Numbered from the stretch's first letter, positions 47,501 to 58,883 are shown. The stretch is 64,000 nt of DNA from Actinostola sp. cb2023 (GCA_033675265.1 JAUJYZ010000691.1:320501-384500); one strand, 5' to 3'. The notes: a model not told the origin generated them from the letters alone. Program-made: numbers and translations.

Positions 47501-48094
47501 CTAAAGCATGCTCAAGGCCTTAATGATGGCGCCGCGATAGCTGCGGTATAATTTGTATTGCCCAACAGGGTTAACATGGACACCGTCGGGTAGAAGCAAT
47601 TGTACGGAGGGATTGCTAAAACCGCCGTGCGACCAAGTAAATACATTTGGCAATAAGTCCAAAACCGTTTTTACGTATTCGTTAAGGATGCTAGCGTTAG
47701 CATTGAAAACCGAGGGGTTTGGATAAAATGCCCCTCCTTGAATGACATGGCAAACACTTATTACCGGCACATGAAAGGTTTCAATTAATAACCTAACCAG
47801 GTCATCGATGGCAGAACCCACTACCTCAGGCCGAAGGCTGGAAAGATCGTTCGTTCCTATCTCTAAAATAACGATATCAGGAGAAAGTTCAGAAATAACG
47901 TGCAGATCGTGCCTCTTAAGTTTGGCGATAGTGCGTCCACCAATGCCAAACAAATGGACATTCGCGCTGCCTTTCAGATGAAAATCGCGGACAGCCCGAG
48001 AATCAAAGCCCGCATTCAGGTCACAACGTAACCTTCTAACAAAGGAATGTCCTAATATTAGAACAGTAGGCACAGGATGAGCCATTATAAACAT
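47501..48094 (-). CDS. SGNH-hydrolase-like protein, 197 aa, complete ORF
   Basis: ATG at 48094 (an alternative Met four codons on). Block I is GHSFVRR (nucleophile Ser), block II is the Gly in LFGIGGRT, block III is IGTND (Asn) and block V is DGVHVN (catalytic Asp and His), so all four oxyanion and catalytic residues are present. The length suits a single SGNH/GDSL esterase domain. No signal peptide, so it would be cytosolic or nuclear. Such domains are carried by some retrotransposons, and the zinc-cluster exon lies 0.18 kb downstream on the same strand, so a transposon origin is likely. Undamaged, unlike its neighbours. Confidence 0.78.
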   Translation of the reverse strand: MFIMAHPVPTVLILGHSFVRRLRCDLNAGFDSRAVRDFHLKGSANVHLFGIGGRTIAKLKRHDLHVISELSPDIVILEIGTNDLSSLRPEVVGSAIDDLVRLLIETFHVPVISVCHVIQGGAFYPNPSVFNANASILNEYVKTVLDLLPNVFTWSHGGFSNPSVQLLLPDGVHVNPVGQYKLYRSYRGAIIKALSML

Positions 48095-48432
48095 GAATAA
48101 AAGAAAGGATTACCTGTAACCGTAAATTGTACCCTTACTTGGTTGAGACACGAGGCGAATGACCTAATTGAACCATGGGTGTACTAAGGCGGCGTTTTGC
48201 CTAAGGAGGGGGCTAAATATATTGACCCCTCATTTTCACCGCCCAATCCATGTCATAGATATGTTGCGTAATCCTGATTGAAGAACAAATTTAAGAACAA
48301 ACAGATTGATGACATAAAAATCCTATTCGCAAGCAAATATTTCATGTATTGTATTGTATTATTGTTCACACGGAGCCGATATAATTCAAAGTATGAAGTA
48401 TATCATCTCCACGTGCACAATAATTGCTCTAT

Positions 48433-48697
48433 CGTTTGGTCGTTTGGTCGTTTGGTCGTTTGGTCGTTTGGTCGTTTGGTCGTTTGGTCGTTTGGTCGTT
48501 TGGTCGTTTGGTCGTTTGGTCGTTTGGGCGTTTGGGCGTTTGGTCGTTTGGTCGTTTGGTCGTTTGGGCATTTGGGCGTTTGGGCGTTTGGGCGTTTGGG
48601 CGTTTGGGCATTTGGGCGTTTGGGCGTTTGGGCGTTTGGGCGTTTGGGCGTTTGGGCGTTTGGGCGTTTGGGCGTTTGGGCGTTTGGGCGTTTGGGC
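48433..48697 (+). repeat. 8-bp (gtttggtc/gtttgggc)n array ending 44 bp before a receptor 3' splice site
   Basis: About 33 units. The left part is almost all gtttggtc, the right part almost all gtttgggc with occasional gggcattt. The right half presents gggcgtttgggcgtttggg in long register on the transcribed (sense) strand of the receptor, a G-quadruplex-compatible pattern. The open frames of 100-199 codons here are artefacts of the 8-bp period. Confidence 0.95.
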
Positions 48698-48741
48698 GCG
48701 CACAATATCACAACAACAAATGATTACAATTTTACTTGTAG

Positions 48742-48933
48742 ATCTTCCAACATAAACTGTTTGGACAACAGTACGCGTGGATCATCCACACGCCAGACAA
48801 GCGTGGATGGTGGAACAGAACTTATCGTAGACTTGAATGCAGCAAATATGAAATCAGTCAACCTGCACAGCATATGATTATCATTGATGATACGACTATC
48901 AGTCGACAGAATAAAACTGGAATCTCTGGTCTG
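48742..48933 (+). CDS. GABA-B-like receptor exon: lobe 2 YAW...WW segment
   Basis: 64 codons between ttacttgtag (ending 48741) and ctg|gtaagt, a consensus donor. It reads IFQHKLFGQQYAWII, then PDKRGWWNRTY, then a cysteine (LECSKYE) and a TISRQNKTGISGL end. This matches the lobe 2 segment LFGkkYVWFL-gWY-dnWW-C of GABA-B receptors, including the conserved aromatic pair. NRT and NKT are potential N-glycosylation sites. An 8-bp G-rich repeat array ends 44 bp upstream of this acceptor. Confidence 0.88.
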
Positions 48934-50951
48934 GTAAGTGTGCTAGGACTGGTTGTTAACGTCCGAAACGTCAGTAAATTTAAGTGCCTATTTTACACGC
49001 TGTCAAAGTTTCATTCTACTCACTTGTTGTCCTAGAATCTGCCTTTTAATGTCAGTAGTAAAGAAGGTGTGGAATCATGCGAAGAAAAGGGCTGTCCAAC
49101 GAAATTTGCTGGAAACGGTTGCATCTTAGATATCATAGAGCAAAGGCAACAAAAATAAGAACAAGAATAAGATTCAAACGAGCAGGTACAAAACCGCGAT
49201 TGTGGTGACGTGGGATAAAACGATTTGACAATTTTCGGTACGTTTTCAAACTGATCCAGAGGCAAACGAGCCCTAGCTGTACTGGAATCGAAAACGATTT
49301 CAAATAAGCATTAATAATTCATGAGGAAAACAGTCAACCACATTTATTTATTTGTACCACGTGTCGTCCTTTGAAACCCGGTGAAAGTACTCTCTGCTAT
49401 GCTTGACAATTCCTTGGCCTTTTCAAACTCGAGTTCTAGTCATCAATAAACAATTCCACGGATCTTTCTTCTTTAGATTTATTTTCCTGTCAGTTTTGTA
49501 CACGGAGACTGCAAAGCCCGACTAATTACCTAGAACTGAGGCAAAACGCCATATACATCCCGAGGGCCGAGGTATATGTTTTCATTTTTATGGAGAAGAA
49601 ACTTGAGTTTAATTGTAAAAAGACATAGATTACCGCTGAAATGATCGCGGCTCACACTTCAGTAATTAGTCCCCCATAATAGACGTCACCTATCCCAAGG
49701 GAAAGTACAGTCACATTATAGAGTAATTATAAGTGCATTGTATTTTCTTGTACCCGAGAGAATGTTGTGAGCGGATTTTAATATTCCCCATAAACGACGT
49801 CACAAACAAAAATATCTGAGCCGACGGTAAAACGGCAAAATGGCGGATGATATTCCATATTGAACGTAAATTATGTTAATATCTAAGAAAGATTTACAAA
49901 AAATATTACTCAAATAATGCAAATATAAGAGATATCTAACTTTCTTGAGAAAATCAATTTTGTCTTCAGTTCTCCTTCAGCTACCACCTGACAAATGCAT
50001 CAGACTTCAATGTTAATCTACTTTGTTTACGCATGCGCAGACAAAATGCCCATGTGCTTTGCCGACGTAAATATAACCCGGAAAGCATAGAACGAGGGCA
50101 ATATCTGTATATTGCCCTTGAATTCGTAATTGGAGCTGGGAAATATGGGATATAAAGCCCGACGAAAATCAAAGAAGACCGAGTCAATCATGTAATAAGA
50201 GCTTTTTTTTAATAACCATCCACACCCTATATTTCCATTGTTTGACGTAGTGTTTTAAATTTAGAAGCTGAAGTTGGCACTGACATCTTCAAGGAAGAGT
50301 AGGGCTGAAATTCAAGACCTGACCTGTCTCGGGTTTTGAATTCGTACATGATTGAATACGTCATCTATATGTGGGCTTTAGACTTAGAAATGCTCTACCA
50401 CAATCCAATTTTAAAGATTTTTTTTTTTGATAAATAAACCTTTTGTTTATTTACATCCGCTTTAACACAGTAGACCACTGACTAACTAACCACTAACCGA
50501 TGACAATTTCGGATTAAAAAATCCTTTTCGCGAACCTCATTATCACTGCTAGTTATACAGAATTGAAAGGCATTTGTTTGGCATTTCCACATGGGAATTC
50601 TGGAACAATAATCACATTGTGTAGCCAGCTTTGCATCGAAACAATGAAAATAGGGCTTGGTTGGTTATAAACCAGTTCAAACCCACGGACTCGCCCTATG
50701 GTTAGTATCCAATGTCTTGAAACTCGTTTTCCTATTTCAAAATTAAATGTCAAGTAAATACTTTGCATTTTAAAACTGATACTTGGTTGCAATGTAGATT
50801 TTGATGTAGTCTATGAATCTCATTCTGTTCTTTCAAATGACAATTGCAAGCGCTGCCCTTTATAATATGTTATCATTCAGAATCTATGTATTCAACGTTG
50901 TTTGGTGCATCGTTTTCTTGTTTTAAAAACAACCTAACTACTTTTTTCCAG
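48934..50951. other. Receptor intron, no recognised gene
   Basis: Contains gcattaataattcatga (49311), which resembles the terminal word of the elements at 35575 and 57036, short hairpins (ccatatacatcccgagg.. at 49551; agggcaatat/atattgccct at 50096), and no protein motif. Confidence 0.45.
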
Positions 50952-51188
50952 ACACCACAAGAGTTTCTTCATCGCTACCAACAGTATGCCAAACAAAAGA
51001 ACACAATTACTTCTATTTTTGGTGCCTTTGCATTTGATGCTGCCTGGCTGATTGCTCTGGCCCTGAATAATACTGCCAACAGACTGGGATATGTCCAGAG
51101 GACATTTTACCAGTTCATTTATATGGACCAAAGAACTGCCTTGACGATAAAAAACAATCTTATGCAAACCAATTTCTTGGGAGTAACG
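50952..51188 (+). CDS. GABA-B-like receptor exon: TPQEF helix to FLGVT
   Basis: 79 codons between cttttttccag (ending 50951) and acg|gtaagg. It reads TPQEFLHRYQQYA, then FGAFAFDAAWLIALALN, then YQFIYMDQRTALTIKNNLM and FLGVT. In the family this is the TxQEF helix, the AYDAiWalAlaLN helix and the FxGVsG turn. The final FLGVT expects a following exon beginning G.(V/L)..(N/D), which is exactly how 58884 starts. This is the best conserved exon in the window. Confidence 0.92.
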
Positions 51189-52177
51189 GTAAGGTCACCT
51201 TGTAAATGCAGCCCCCCTAGACGAGTAGAGTTACTAATCTTGGAGCAAACGTTGAGAGTAAATATGTTTAAATTTAAAAAATGCAGTTTACCAGGAAATT
51301 TAGTCAGAAATGTGGCGTTAGGTTCATTGTAGTGATGGCGGGTGATAATGAATGGTGCGTGGTGATGACCATGCATGTGACAAACCTGCTTGGATTATTA
51401 ATTATGAGTTTGATAACCTCAAATACAAGAGTCTCACAGTCTCGCTTTTTCAGTTTTTTCATCGTTTCGGAGTCTCGATGTTTTTCTAAATCAGTCTCGA
51501 AGTTCGTGTCTCGCATTGAAAGAATACTGAAGAGTCTCGGGCTCGCAGTGAAAACCGCAACTCTCGCTGTCTCGCAAAGTCTCACAATGACCCCTTACAG
51601 AGAGAACAGTCGTTTCCACACTCACTCATTACTAACTAAACTCGTCGTTTCTAACAGAAAGTGAAGTACTGCGTGTTGAATTATTTTCCGCCGGCTAAAA
51701 TGTAAGTTCTGTGGGGTGTTAGTAAAGTGCACATTCATTCTACACTTCAGTAAATGATAATGACATGAGATAAGTTCACTTATATGCTTGGGCTTCCTGT
51801 GCTTCAAATTGGTGACACATGCATGTGGCTTCTGCCGAGTGATAGAACATGAATTTATTTCGCTTGATACACATCAAGCGAAAAGCAAAGTCTTCAATAT
51901 GAGTACATACTAATAAAGTACATTATTATACATTGTACTCAGTATCTGCATTCTCATTGGTCGAGAGCCTAAAGATAATTCTAACTATCAGTGCGCGCCA
52001 GCGATATTTCAGCGGTCTGGTGGTTATCTGTAGCCAGTTATTTCAAAAACGAGCCTGCGTAGGTCAGCGGATTGGTTGTTATCTGTAGGTTACTACAGTG
52101 CTGTCATTTTCATTCATTTGTTGTTGTTGTTGTATTGCTTATATCCTTGTATTATGAGTCAATCCACATACACAATG
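51189..52177. repeat. Receptor intron with gtctcg-rich tract and small hairpin
   Basis: 51428-51590 contains gtctc about nine times at irregular spacing, on both sides of a central gaag stretch. 51858-51882 (ttcgcttgatacacatcaag cgaa) is an 11-bp-stem hairpin. 51643-51663 is the inverse of 34580-34600. Confidence 0.5.
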
Positions 52178-52332
52178 TATAATAAAACAATTATTGAATT
52201 CGGTTTTGATGATATCCGAATTATCAATGTCTCGGCAAATGGTATTGGCCTCAGCCTACGGCTTTAGCCAATAACAATTACCTCTACATTGATAATTCCC
52301 GATATCATCAAAACCTCATCCAATAATTGTTT
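52178..52332. repeat. 155-bp palindrome, apex AGCCTACGGCT
   Basis: caattattg, ggttttgatgatatccgaat and caatgt pair with acattgataattcccgatat...caataattg. The apex cctcagcctacggctttagc folds as AGCC-TAC-GGCT. It shares the 18-mer at its left edge with the palindrome at 39149. Confidence 0.78.
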
Positions 52333-52595
52333 AGTATTTGCCGATATCAATATGATAGAACGAGGCATACATAATCAAAATGTACCATATATGAAGGATT
52401 GACCAATGTTGTTATTACCACCGCTGATCATAAGTACTGCGTGCTCCGAAAATCACCTTCGCTAACAGAAATCTCAATTGTCGCAAATATCAAAATCCGC
52501 AACAGGAACCTCATCTCAACACAGGAAACCCAAGATTACTTTCAATAAGTTAAGTCCTTGACTCTAATAAGCTTCTTAAAATATGCATGTTTTTA

Positions 52596-53706
52596 CCTTG
52601 TGACGTGATAGAGCGCGTAATATCTTTTCAGTAGTGCCTTTCACATATGGTAGTACTGCTAAGCCTGTATACTCATCGTTATCAACCGTGTTTATACCTT
52701 GTGACATGATAGAGCGCGTATTATCTTTTCAGTAGTGCCTTTCACAAATGGTAGTACTGCTAAGCCTGTATACTCATCGTTATCAACCATGTTTATACCT
52801 TGTGACGTGATAGAGCGCGTAATATCTTTTCAGTAGTGCCTTTCACAAATGGTAGTACTGCTAAGCCTGTATACTCATCGTTATCAACCGTGTTTATACC
52901 TTGTGACGTGATAGAGAGCGTAATATATTTTCAGTAGTGCCTTTCACAAATGGTAGTACTGCTAAGCCTGTATACTCATCGTTATCAACCGTGTTTATAC
53001 CTTGTGACGTGATAGAGAGCGTAATATATTTTCAGTAGTGCCTTTCACAAATGGTAGTACTGCTAAGCCTGTATACTCATCGTTATCAACCATGTTTATA
53101 CCTTGTGACGTGATAGAGCGCGTAATATCTTTTCAGTAGTGCCTATCACAAATGGTAGTACTGCTAAGCCTGTATACTCATCGTTATCAACCGTGTTTAT
53201 ACCTTGTGACGTGATAGAGAGCGTAATATATTTTCAGTAGTGCCTTTCACAAATGGTAGTACTGCTAAGCCTGTATACTCATCGTTATCAACCGTGTTTA
53301 TACCTTGTGACATGATAGAGCGCGTATTATCTTTTCAGTAGTGCCTTTCACATATGGTAGTAAAGCTAAGCCTGTATACTCATCGTTATCAACCATGTTT
53401 ATACCTTGTGACGTGATAGAGCGCGTAATATCTTTTCAGTAGTGCCTTTCACAAATGGTAGTACTGCTAAGCCTGTATACTCATCGTTATCAACCGTGTT
53501 TATACCTTGTGACGTGATAGAGAGCGTAATATATTTTCAGTAGTGCCTTTCACAAATGGTAGTACTGCTAAGCCTGTATACTCATCGTTATCAACCATGT
53601 TTATACCTTGTGACGTGATAGAGCGTGCAATATCTTTTCAGTAGTGCCTTTCACATATGGTAGTACTGCAATGCCTGTATACTCATCGTTATCTACCGTG
53701 TTTTCT
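52596..53706. repeat. 101-bp minisatellite, 11 copies with higher-order pattern
   Basis: Unit accttgtgacgtgatagagc through tcatcgttatcaaccgtgtt. Variant types: gcgcgtaatatc, gagcgtaatata, and a rarer gacatg...gcgcgtattatc. The rare type is copies 2 and 8, each followed by the same next two types, suggesting a six-unit (606-bp) higher-order repeat. Confidence 0.93.
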
Positions 53707-53714
53707 CTCACTTA

Positions 53715-54010
53715 CGTTTTGGTAGAGTTCAGTATTTCTTGATTGCCTGTCGCGGGTATCCGGTTTGAGATAAAGACTTGCAAATGTGGAAGTTTTCTTC
53801 ATTGTTGATGTTATTATCAGTGAGGAGGTTTTCCTTTCTGTAGCCACTGCAAGAGTTTGGGTGGTGGCTGTTGAAATCTAGCTCTTTGTCGGTATGAGTT
53901 TTCTTACGATAAATTGAGATCTCTGTTGTTCCATTCTGAGTTGCAGCTTGGACGTTGTCGCATTATACAGATCCATTCCCATCGGTGAAGCCATCGACAA
54001 CGCCGTCAGC
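53715..54010 (-). pseudogene. Penelope-like element RT fragment
   Basis: On the minus strand: ASPMG-like start, then TEISIYRKKTHTDKELDFNS, HHPNS, and NEENFHICKSLSQTGYPRQA ending in TGA. The (Y/F)RK.THTD.YL.(Y/F).S.HP and E..HI...L..NGYP blocks are diagnostic for Penelope-like RTs. The catalytic YxDD part is deleted, and the junction after SPMG looks like an internal deletion. The GIY-YIG part is absent. Confidence 0.72.
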
Positions 54011-54080
54011 AGAGTCAATCGACCCAATCCTACATCTTACCAAGCAGAGCATCAAAGATCAGTTTTACAATAACTTACAA

Positions 54081-55855
54081 ATTTCTCGCGCGCTGATTGG
54101 TTAATTTTCATCATCAATAAGAGGACAGACAGATAAAAACAAAATGACGTGTACAAATAAGCCTTGAGAACATTTTCAACAATGGACGATTTCCTGTTTT
54201 TCAAGTTGACTTTCTTCAAGATATTTCTGACGATAAACTATGCTCATCTCTGGAAGAATTTGAGGCCGAACAAAACGCAAATGATAGCGCTGTTCGCTTT
54301 GCGATACTTAATGACGACGAACTACACGAAATAGTTAGAAATTCAGAATCAAAGGGCACCAAGAAAAATACAAGATGGTGTGTAAAAATGTTTGAAGGTA
54401 AGGATATCGCTAGATACAAAGTTAGAAAACGTGAATTAAATTGATAAAATGAATACAAGTTTACAAGTTAACAAGTAAATTTTAATATTGATACGAACCT
54501 TTGTTCTGTTATCGTACTTATCAGACTGGTGTTGTGACAGAGGAGTACAGAAAACCATTTTACAAATGAGTGAAACAGAGCTGGACGACTTCCTTAGACG
54601 CTTTTATGCTGAGGTCCGAACGAAATCAGGAGAAGAGTATAGCCGGTCGTCTATTCTTGGATTACGCAACTCCATTGAAAGGCACTTCACGGCCAATAAA
54701 AAGAGCTTGAAATTAAGCAACAATCCTGTTTTTGCCAGAAGTAACAAAACGCTTGAATCCAAGCTGAAAGCCATCCGTAGAGAAGGGAAAGAAAACACAC
54801 AGCATAAGCCGGTTATTGAGTCTGATGACATCCTGAAGATAAAGTCCAGCCCATTTATGAGTCCTGACACACCTGATGGTCTCCTCAGGAAAGGTTGTAC
54901 GTTACATTGTACTGGTGTCGTCGTGGCTGCGAAGGACAGCGATTGCTACGAAGGGACAGCTTCGTACTTGATAAAGATGTAGAAGGAGTGGACTACGTGC
55001 GAATGTCTCATGAAGGACAATCCAAGAACCACCAAGGGGGATTTAACGACAAGTCAAGCTCAGAAAGACACACCAGGCTGTACAGTACAGGCCAACGTGG
55101 CGATGCATTCCACTGCATGAAATTCTATATCACCAAGCTGAACCCAAAACAAGATGCTTTTTTCAAAAGCCGAAAACCACCTTTCAGTCAGCAGATGAGG
55201 TTTGGTATCAGAATAAGCTACTGGGAGTTAATCGACTCTCGAAGATAATGAAGGAGATTTCTCTGGGAGCCGGACTATCCAAGACCTACACAAATCATTG
55301 TGTACGAACAACGGCCATTACGCTGTTGTCAGATGCAGGTATTCCAGCACGCCACATCATGAGCATTTCTGGCCACGTAAATGAGCAAAGTCTGGCGAGC
55401 TAAACTGCAGACCATCCACATCTCAACTGAAGCCACTGCTCAGAGATTTTATCACAAGCTTTGGAAAGAGGTCAAACTCCAACCTCGTGTAGTCCACTGC
55501 CTTCTACACTGCCAGTAGTCCCAGTGGCTGTGCCGACAAGCTCCATTTCCCCGTCTGTTGTGGCCTCAAATGCTTCAATAAACAGCATATTCATGTTTAA
55601 CTCATGTTACATTGGTCAAGCCCAAGTTTTCATTTTGTCACAGAATAAATGACTTGAAGCTTGTAAAACCTGTTGAAATCTAAGTCCAACCAACGAGTCG
55701 ACGTGTATTCTATTTCGTTTTTCATTCAGCACACATTTGACTCACTTGACTGGCTTTATATCGTGACATGTCATGACAGATGTCAAATTTGAACCAATTG
55801 AATTGTTTTACTGTTTGTTTACATTATGTATTAACCAATCAGAGAGCGAGAAAAT
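54081..55855 (+). mobile_element. Third tyrosine-recombinase element, imperfect inverted ends
   Basis: atttctcgcgcgctgattgg ttaat at 54081 is mirrored, with one indel and two mismatches, at 55830-55855. Weaker similarity (acagacagataaaaacaaa and the inverse of gttttactgtttgttt) continues inward. The ccaatcag core is common in this DNA, so chance or promoter sharing is possible. Confidence 0.5.
54182..55462 (+). pseudogene. Third Crypton-like tyrosine recombinase; catalytic Tyr replaced by stop
   Basis: Exon 1 (about 54190-54398) reads FQVDFLQDISDDKLCSSLEE, LNDDELHEIVRNSESKGTKK, NTRWCVKMFE before a g|gtaagg donor. Exon 2 (from about 54526 after cttatcag) reads DWCCDRGVQ, LDDFLRRFYAEVRTKSGEEY, SRSSILGLRNSIERHF, then frameshifts near 54888 and 55165. 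The catalytic domain has box I Arg (WCRRGCEGQR), H-x-x-R (TNHCVRTTA) and His (SISGHVNEQS). Where the nucleophile Tyr should follow SLAS, the codon is TAA (55401-55403). This is a dead enzyme on three counts. Confidence 0.82.
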
Positions 55856-55947
55856 TTATTGAAAATGATTGTGCCAGCCGTTCGTCAGCAGCGAAAATTA
55901 AAACGGTTTCTCCTTATTTCTGTGTTGTTCGTGTTGTTCTATTCACA

Positions 55948-56160
55948 TTGAGTATTGCACATTGCGTATTGCACATTGCGTATTGCACATTGCGTATTGC
56001 ATTGTGTATTCGATGATTGAAATGCGTCTTAGGTGTATAAAACAGTCATGCCGTCACCATTGGCTTCGATGGAAAGTTATTTGGTTTGTCGACATAAGTG
56101 AGTAAAAAAATGATTCTCAGTATAATCATATGAAAAACGCAATGTGCAATGCGCAATACG
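55948..56160. repeat. 14-bp attgcacattgcgt repeats and inverted partner
   Basis: Four tandem copies at 55948-56004 face caatgtgcaatgcgcaatac at about 56140, suggesting a small foldback element. Confidence 0.6.
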
Positions 56161-56379
56161 CACGAAGCACAAGACAATGTTTTTTGAAATAAGCTGTATA
56201 TATCACATCTCTTGTAATCTTATTCACTCTACTGAAGATGGCATCAGGTTATGCCGAAACATGTCTATTATTAAATATATATTTGGGTAAACATCAAGTT
56301 TATTTTATCAATTGTGCTTCTACGATCTATCATTATCATTGGCATTATCCGATTATCATTATCATCATTAACATACAAG

Positions 56380-56640
56380 GCTATGAACAAATTCGTCCGA
56401 AGTTACATCAATGATATGATCACCAGATATTATCCAAAGCGAACCCTACGTTCCTCATCTGATCTTCTCTTAAACCACGTCAATTTCAACCTCAAATCCT
56501 ATGAACGCAGAGCCTTTTCTGTGGCTGCCCCACAACTTTGGAACAATCTTCCACCTGATCTACGTAAATGTAGTTCTCTTGACAGCTTCAAGTCCCAACT
56601 AAAGACCTTCCTATTTAAATCGACCTTCAAGCTGGACTAA
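56380..56640 (+). pseudogene. LINE ORF2 C-terminus (CR1/L2-like) with tail
   Basis: Reads MNKFVRSYINDMITRYYPKR, TLRSSSDLLL, ERRAFSVAAPQLWNNLPPDL, LDSFKSQLKTFLFKSTF to TAA. This is the standard LINE C-terminal P.R.LRSS...L......RAFS.AAP.LWN.LP...R....SL..FKS.LKT.LF. Followed by ggcgctttacaag and then a tat/atc microsatellite (56699-56829), a common 3' end for this LINE type. 5' truncated. Confidence 0.85.
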
Positions 56641-56698
56641 TCCTATTTATATTTATATAAAGCGCTTCGAACAGACATGTATCGGCGCTTTACAAGCA

Positions 56699-56717
56699 AA
56701 TTATTATTATTATTATT

Positions 56718-56779
<62 letters not shown>

Positions 56780-56829
56780 TATTATTATTATTATTGTTGT
56801 TGTTGTTATTATTATTATTATTAATTATT
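56699..56829. repeat. (TAT)n-(CAT)n-(TAT/TTG)n microsatellite
   Basis: tta repeats, about 20 atc units, then ttattg and tta repeats. 3' tail of the preceding LINE. Confidence 0.93.
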
Positions 56830-57469
56830 ATTAATGGAAAGCATTGATGTTGTCTTGCTCAATGAAGCAGATAGTATCGTCCACACGTGTCGTTTGAAGA
56901 TTCAAGAGAGACAGATATATCTCCTGCTATATATCTCCTCCATTACCGGCTAAATTAGCCACAACTACACATTCCAACTACACGGATATTGGTGAGCCCA
57001 TAGCATTGCCGTGTATCTGTTTGTAGTATTTGCCCTTATAATATTCATTAATAATTCATTAGGCAGCTGTCCAATCTGTGCTCAGCATTCTGGTCACGTG
57101 GCTACCTTGTAACTCCCATACAATTTCCAAGAAACTTAAAGCACGGGGAGGGTTTGAATAGTTGGCAGGGAATAGGTGGGGTTGATTAATTACTGCAATT
57201 GTTCATAAGTATGATACAGAATAGTAATAAAGCTTATTAGTATTCTGTATCTGATGCAGAATACTAATAGACCTTATTAGAATTCTGTATCAGATACAGA
57301 ATACTAATAAGCTCTATTAGTATTCTGTATCGATCAATGCATTATATGAGAGGAACAATACATTATCCTAAAAGCTAATTAAGAAAAATACTCGTTAGAT
57401 TTTGTTCCGTAGTTTCTTTAATGTAACTCCATTCCTCTATTGGAGCTTAGACCTTCACAGTTTTTTTTA

Positions 57470-57597
57470 AAACTTACTTACTAAGTTAAAACTTACTAAG
57501 TTACTAACTTACTCAGTTAAAACTTACTAAGTTACTAACTTACTAAGTTAAAACTTACTAACTTACTAACTTACTAAGTTAAAACTTACTTACTAAT
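57470..57597. repeat. acttactaagttaaa tandem tract
   Basis: Six or so imperfect copies present only in the left arm of the inverted pair. Confidence 0.85.
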
Positions 57598-58452
57598 GAT
57601 ACAATCATTGGATTTCTAGATTTGTGCGGCAATACCTTCACAATCTCAAATAAATTATAACAAACTTTGAAAGACACGAGATTACTTCAAATTAAGAACG
57701 GAAGTCAGGAAAAATTTAAAATATCGCGGCAAAAGTCGAAAAATCGATTTCGCTCATATTACAAAGTTAGATAGGCTAGGGTGTTACTAGAATCGCTGTG
57801 TAGTTAGTTTAATGAAATAGCGTTGTGTTTTCGAGAAAAACGCAAAACTCTGATTCCCGTCGAAAATCGCCTATGAAGACAACAAATGGTGACTCAAGTT
57901 TAATCGTCTCGCATCACAACATGAGCCACGCAATCGCTCTAAAAATACCACCACGTGTCATACGATCTCTAAACTTACTGACTGTGTGATTATCTGGATA
58001 ATTACTCAATATTTTGCGTGACAGGACAAATATTTTGTAGACCTACATTTACGTTGACCGAAAGTATGCTCCAATATAAAAAATATCTTCACCATGTGGT
58101 AGTGCTCGAAATTGTTTGAGCAACAAATGAATGAAAACTGGAATGTTATCCTCTCAAATGCTGGAGAGATCTACCTGGGCAAATGAATTAGCGCATCGGG
58201 AGAGTGTTTTGAAATCAGTTGAAAATTAGCATTTTCTGACCTTTGAGGTCATCACTCACGCTTCGCTCTTGTGATACTTCCGTTCTTTGACCACTTTGAC
58301 CGTTTCAAATAGTTTGTATTAGCTATGAAATTGTATTTTAAAAGTCTTCGCGAAGGTTGAAGGAAATTCTTACCTCTCGTCTGAAGCGAAAACCTGATCG
58401 AGAGTCGGAAATGCAATAGATGGCCATCTTACAATCACAAGTATATAAGTAT

Positions 58453-58553
58453 TATTTACAATATGAGTGGCAATGTTGTATCTTATTTACAATCTCGAGC
58501 CGAAGGCGAGAGATTGTAAATAAGATACAACATTGTCACGAATATTGTAAATT
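58453..58553. repeat. About 100-bp palindrome, apex GCCGAAGGC
   Basis: caatgttgtatcttatttac aatctcg pairs with cgagagattgtaaataagat acaacattg. Apex agccgaaggc. 0.3 kb upstream of the candidate receptor exon. Confidence 0.82.
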
Positions 58554-58883
58554 ACTTATGATATTGTTTAATCATTGTTTGAACCAGGTAGGCGTTTCAA
58601 CCAGAATTGTAGTCAATATCTGATTGAGATGAAAAGAATATAATAATTAAATAACTGTTCTTTTCAGTAGCATTCAATTCTCATTCCGATTGCTTGACCG
58701 CACTAAACAACTGAAGGCAGTTTCGTATTATATTAAGATATCGATTGTTTAATAAATGTTTTATTTATTCCTTTTCATACTTGGTAGTTTTTGAATAGAG
58801 TTGATTGCTCATTAAGACATAACAAAGAACAAATACTGCTTTTTCATTTAGAATACATTTACACTTTTGTTTGGTTTTCAAAG

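Noticed and set aside
48278..48877. 99-199-codon VWSFGRL / NAQTPKRP proteins
   Set aside because: 8-bp array. The real coding content here is the receptor exon at 48742-48933 in another frame.
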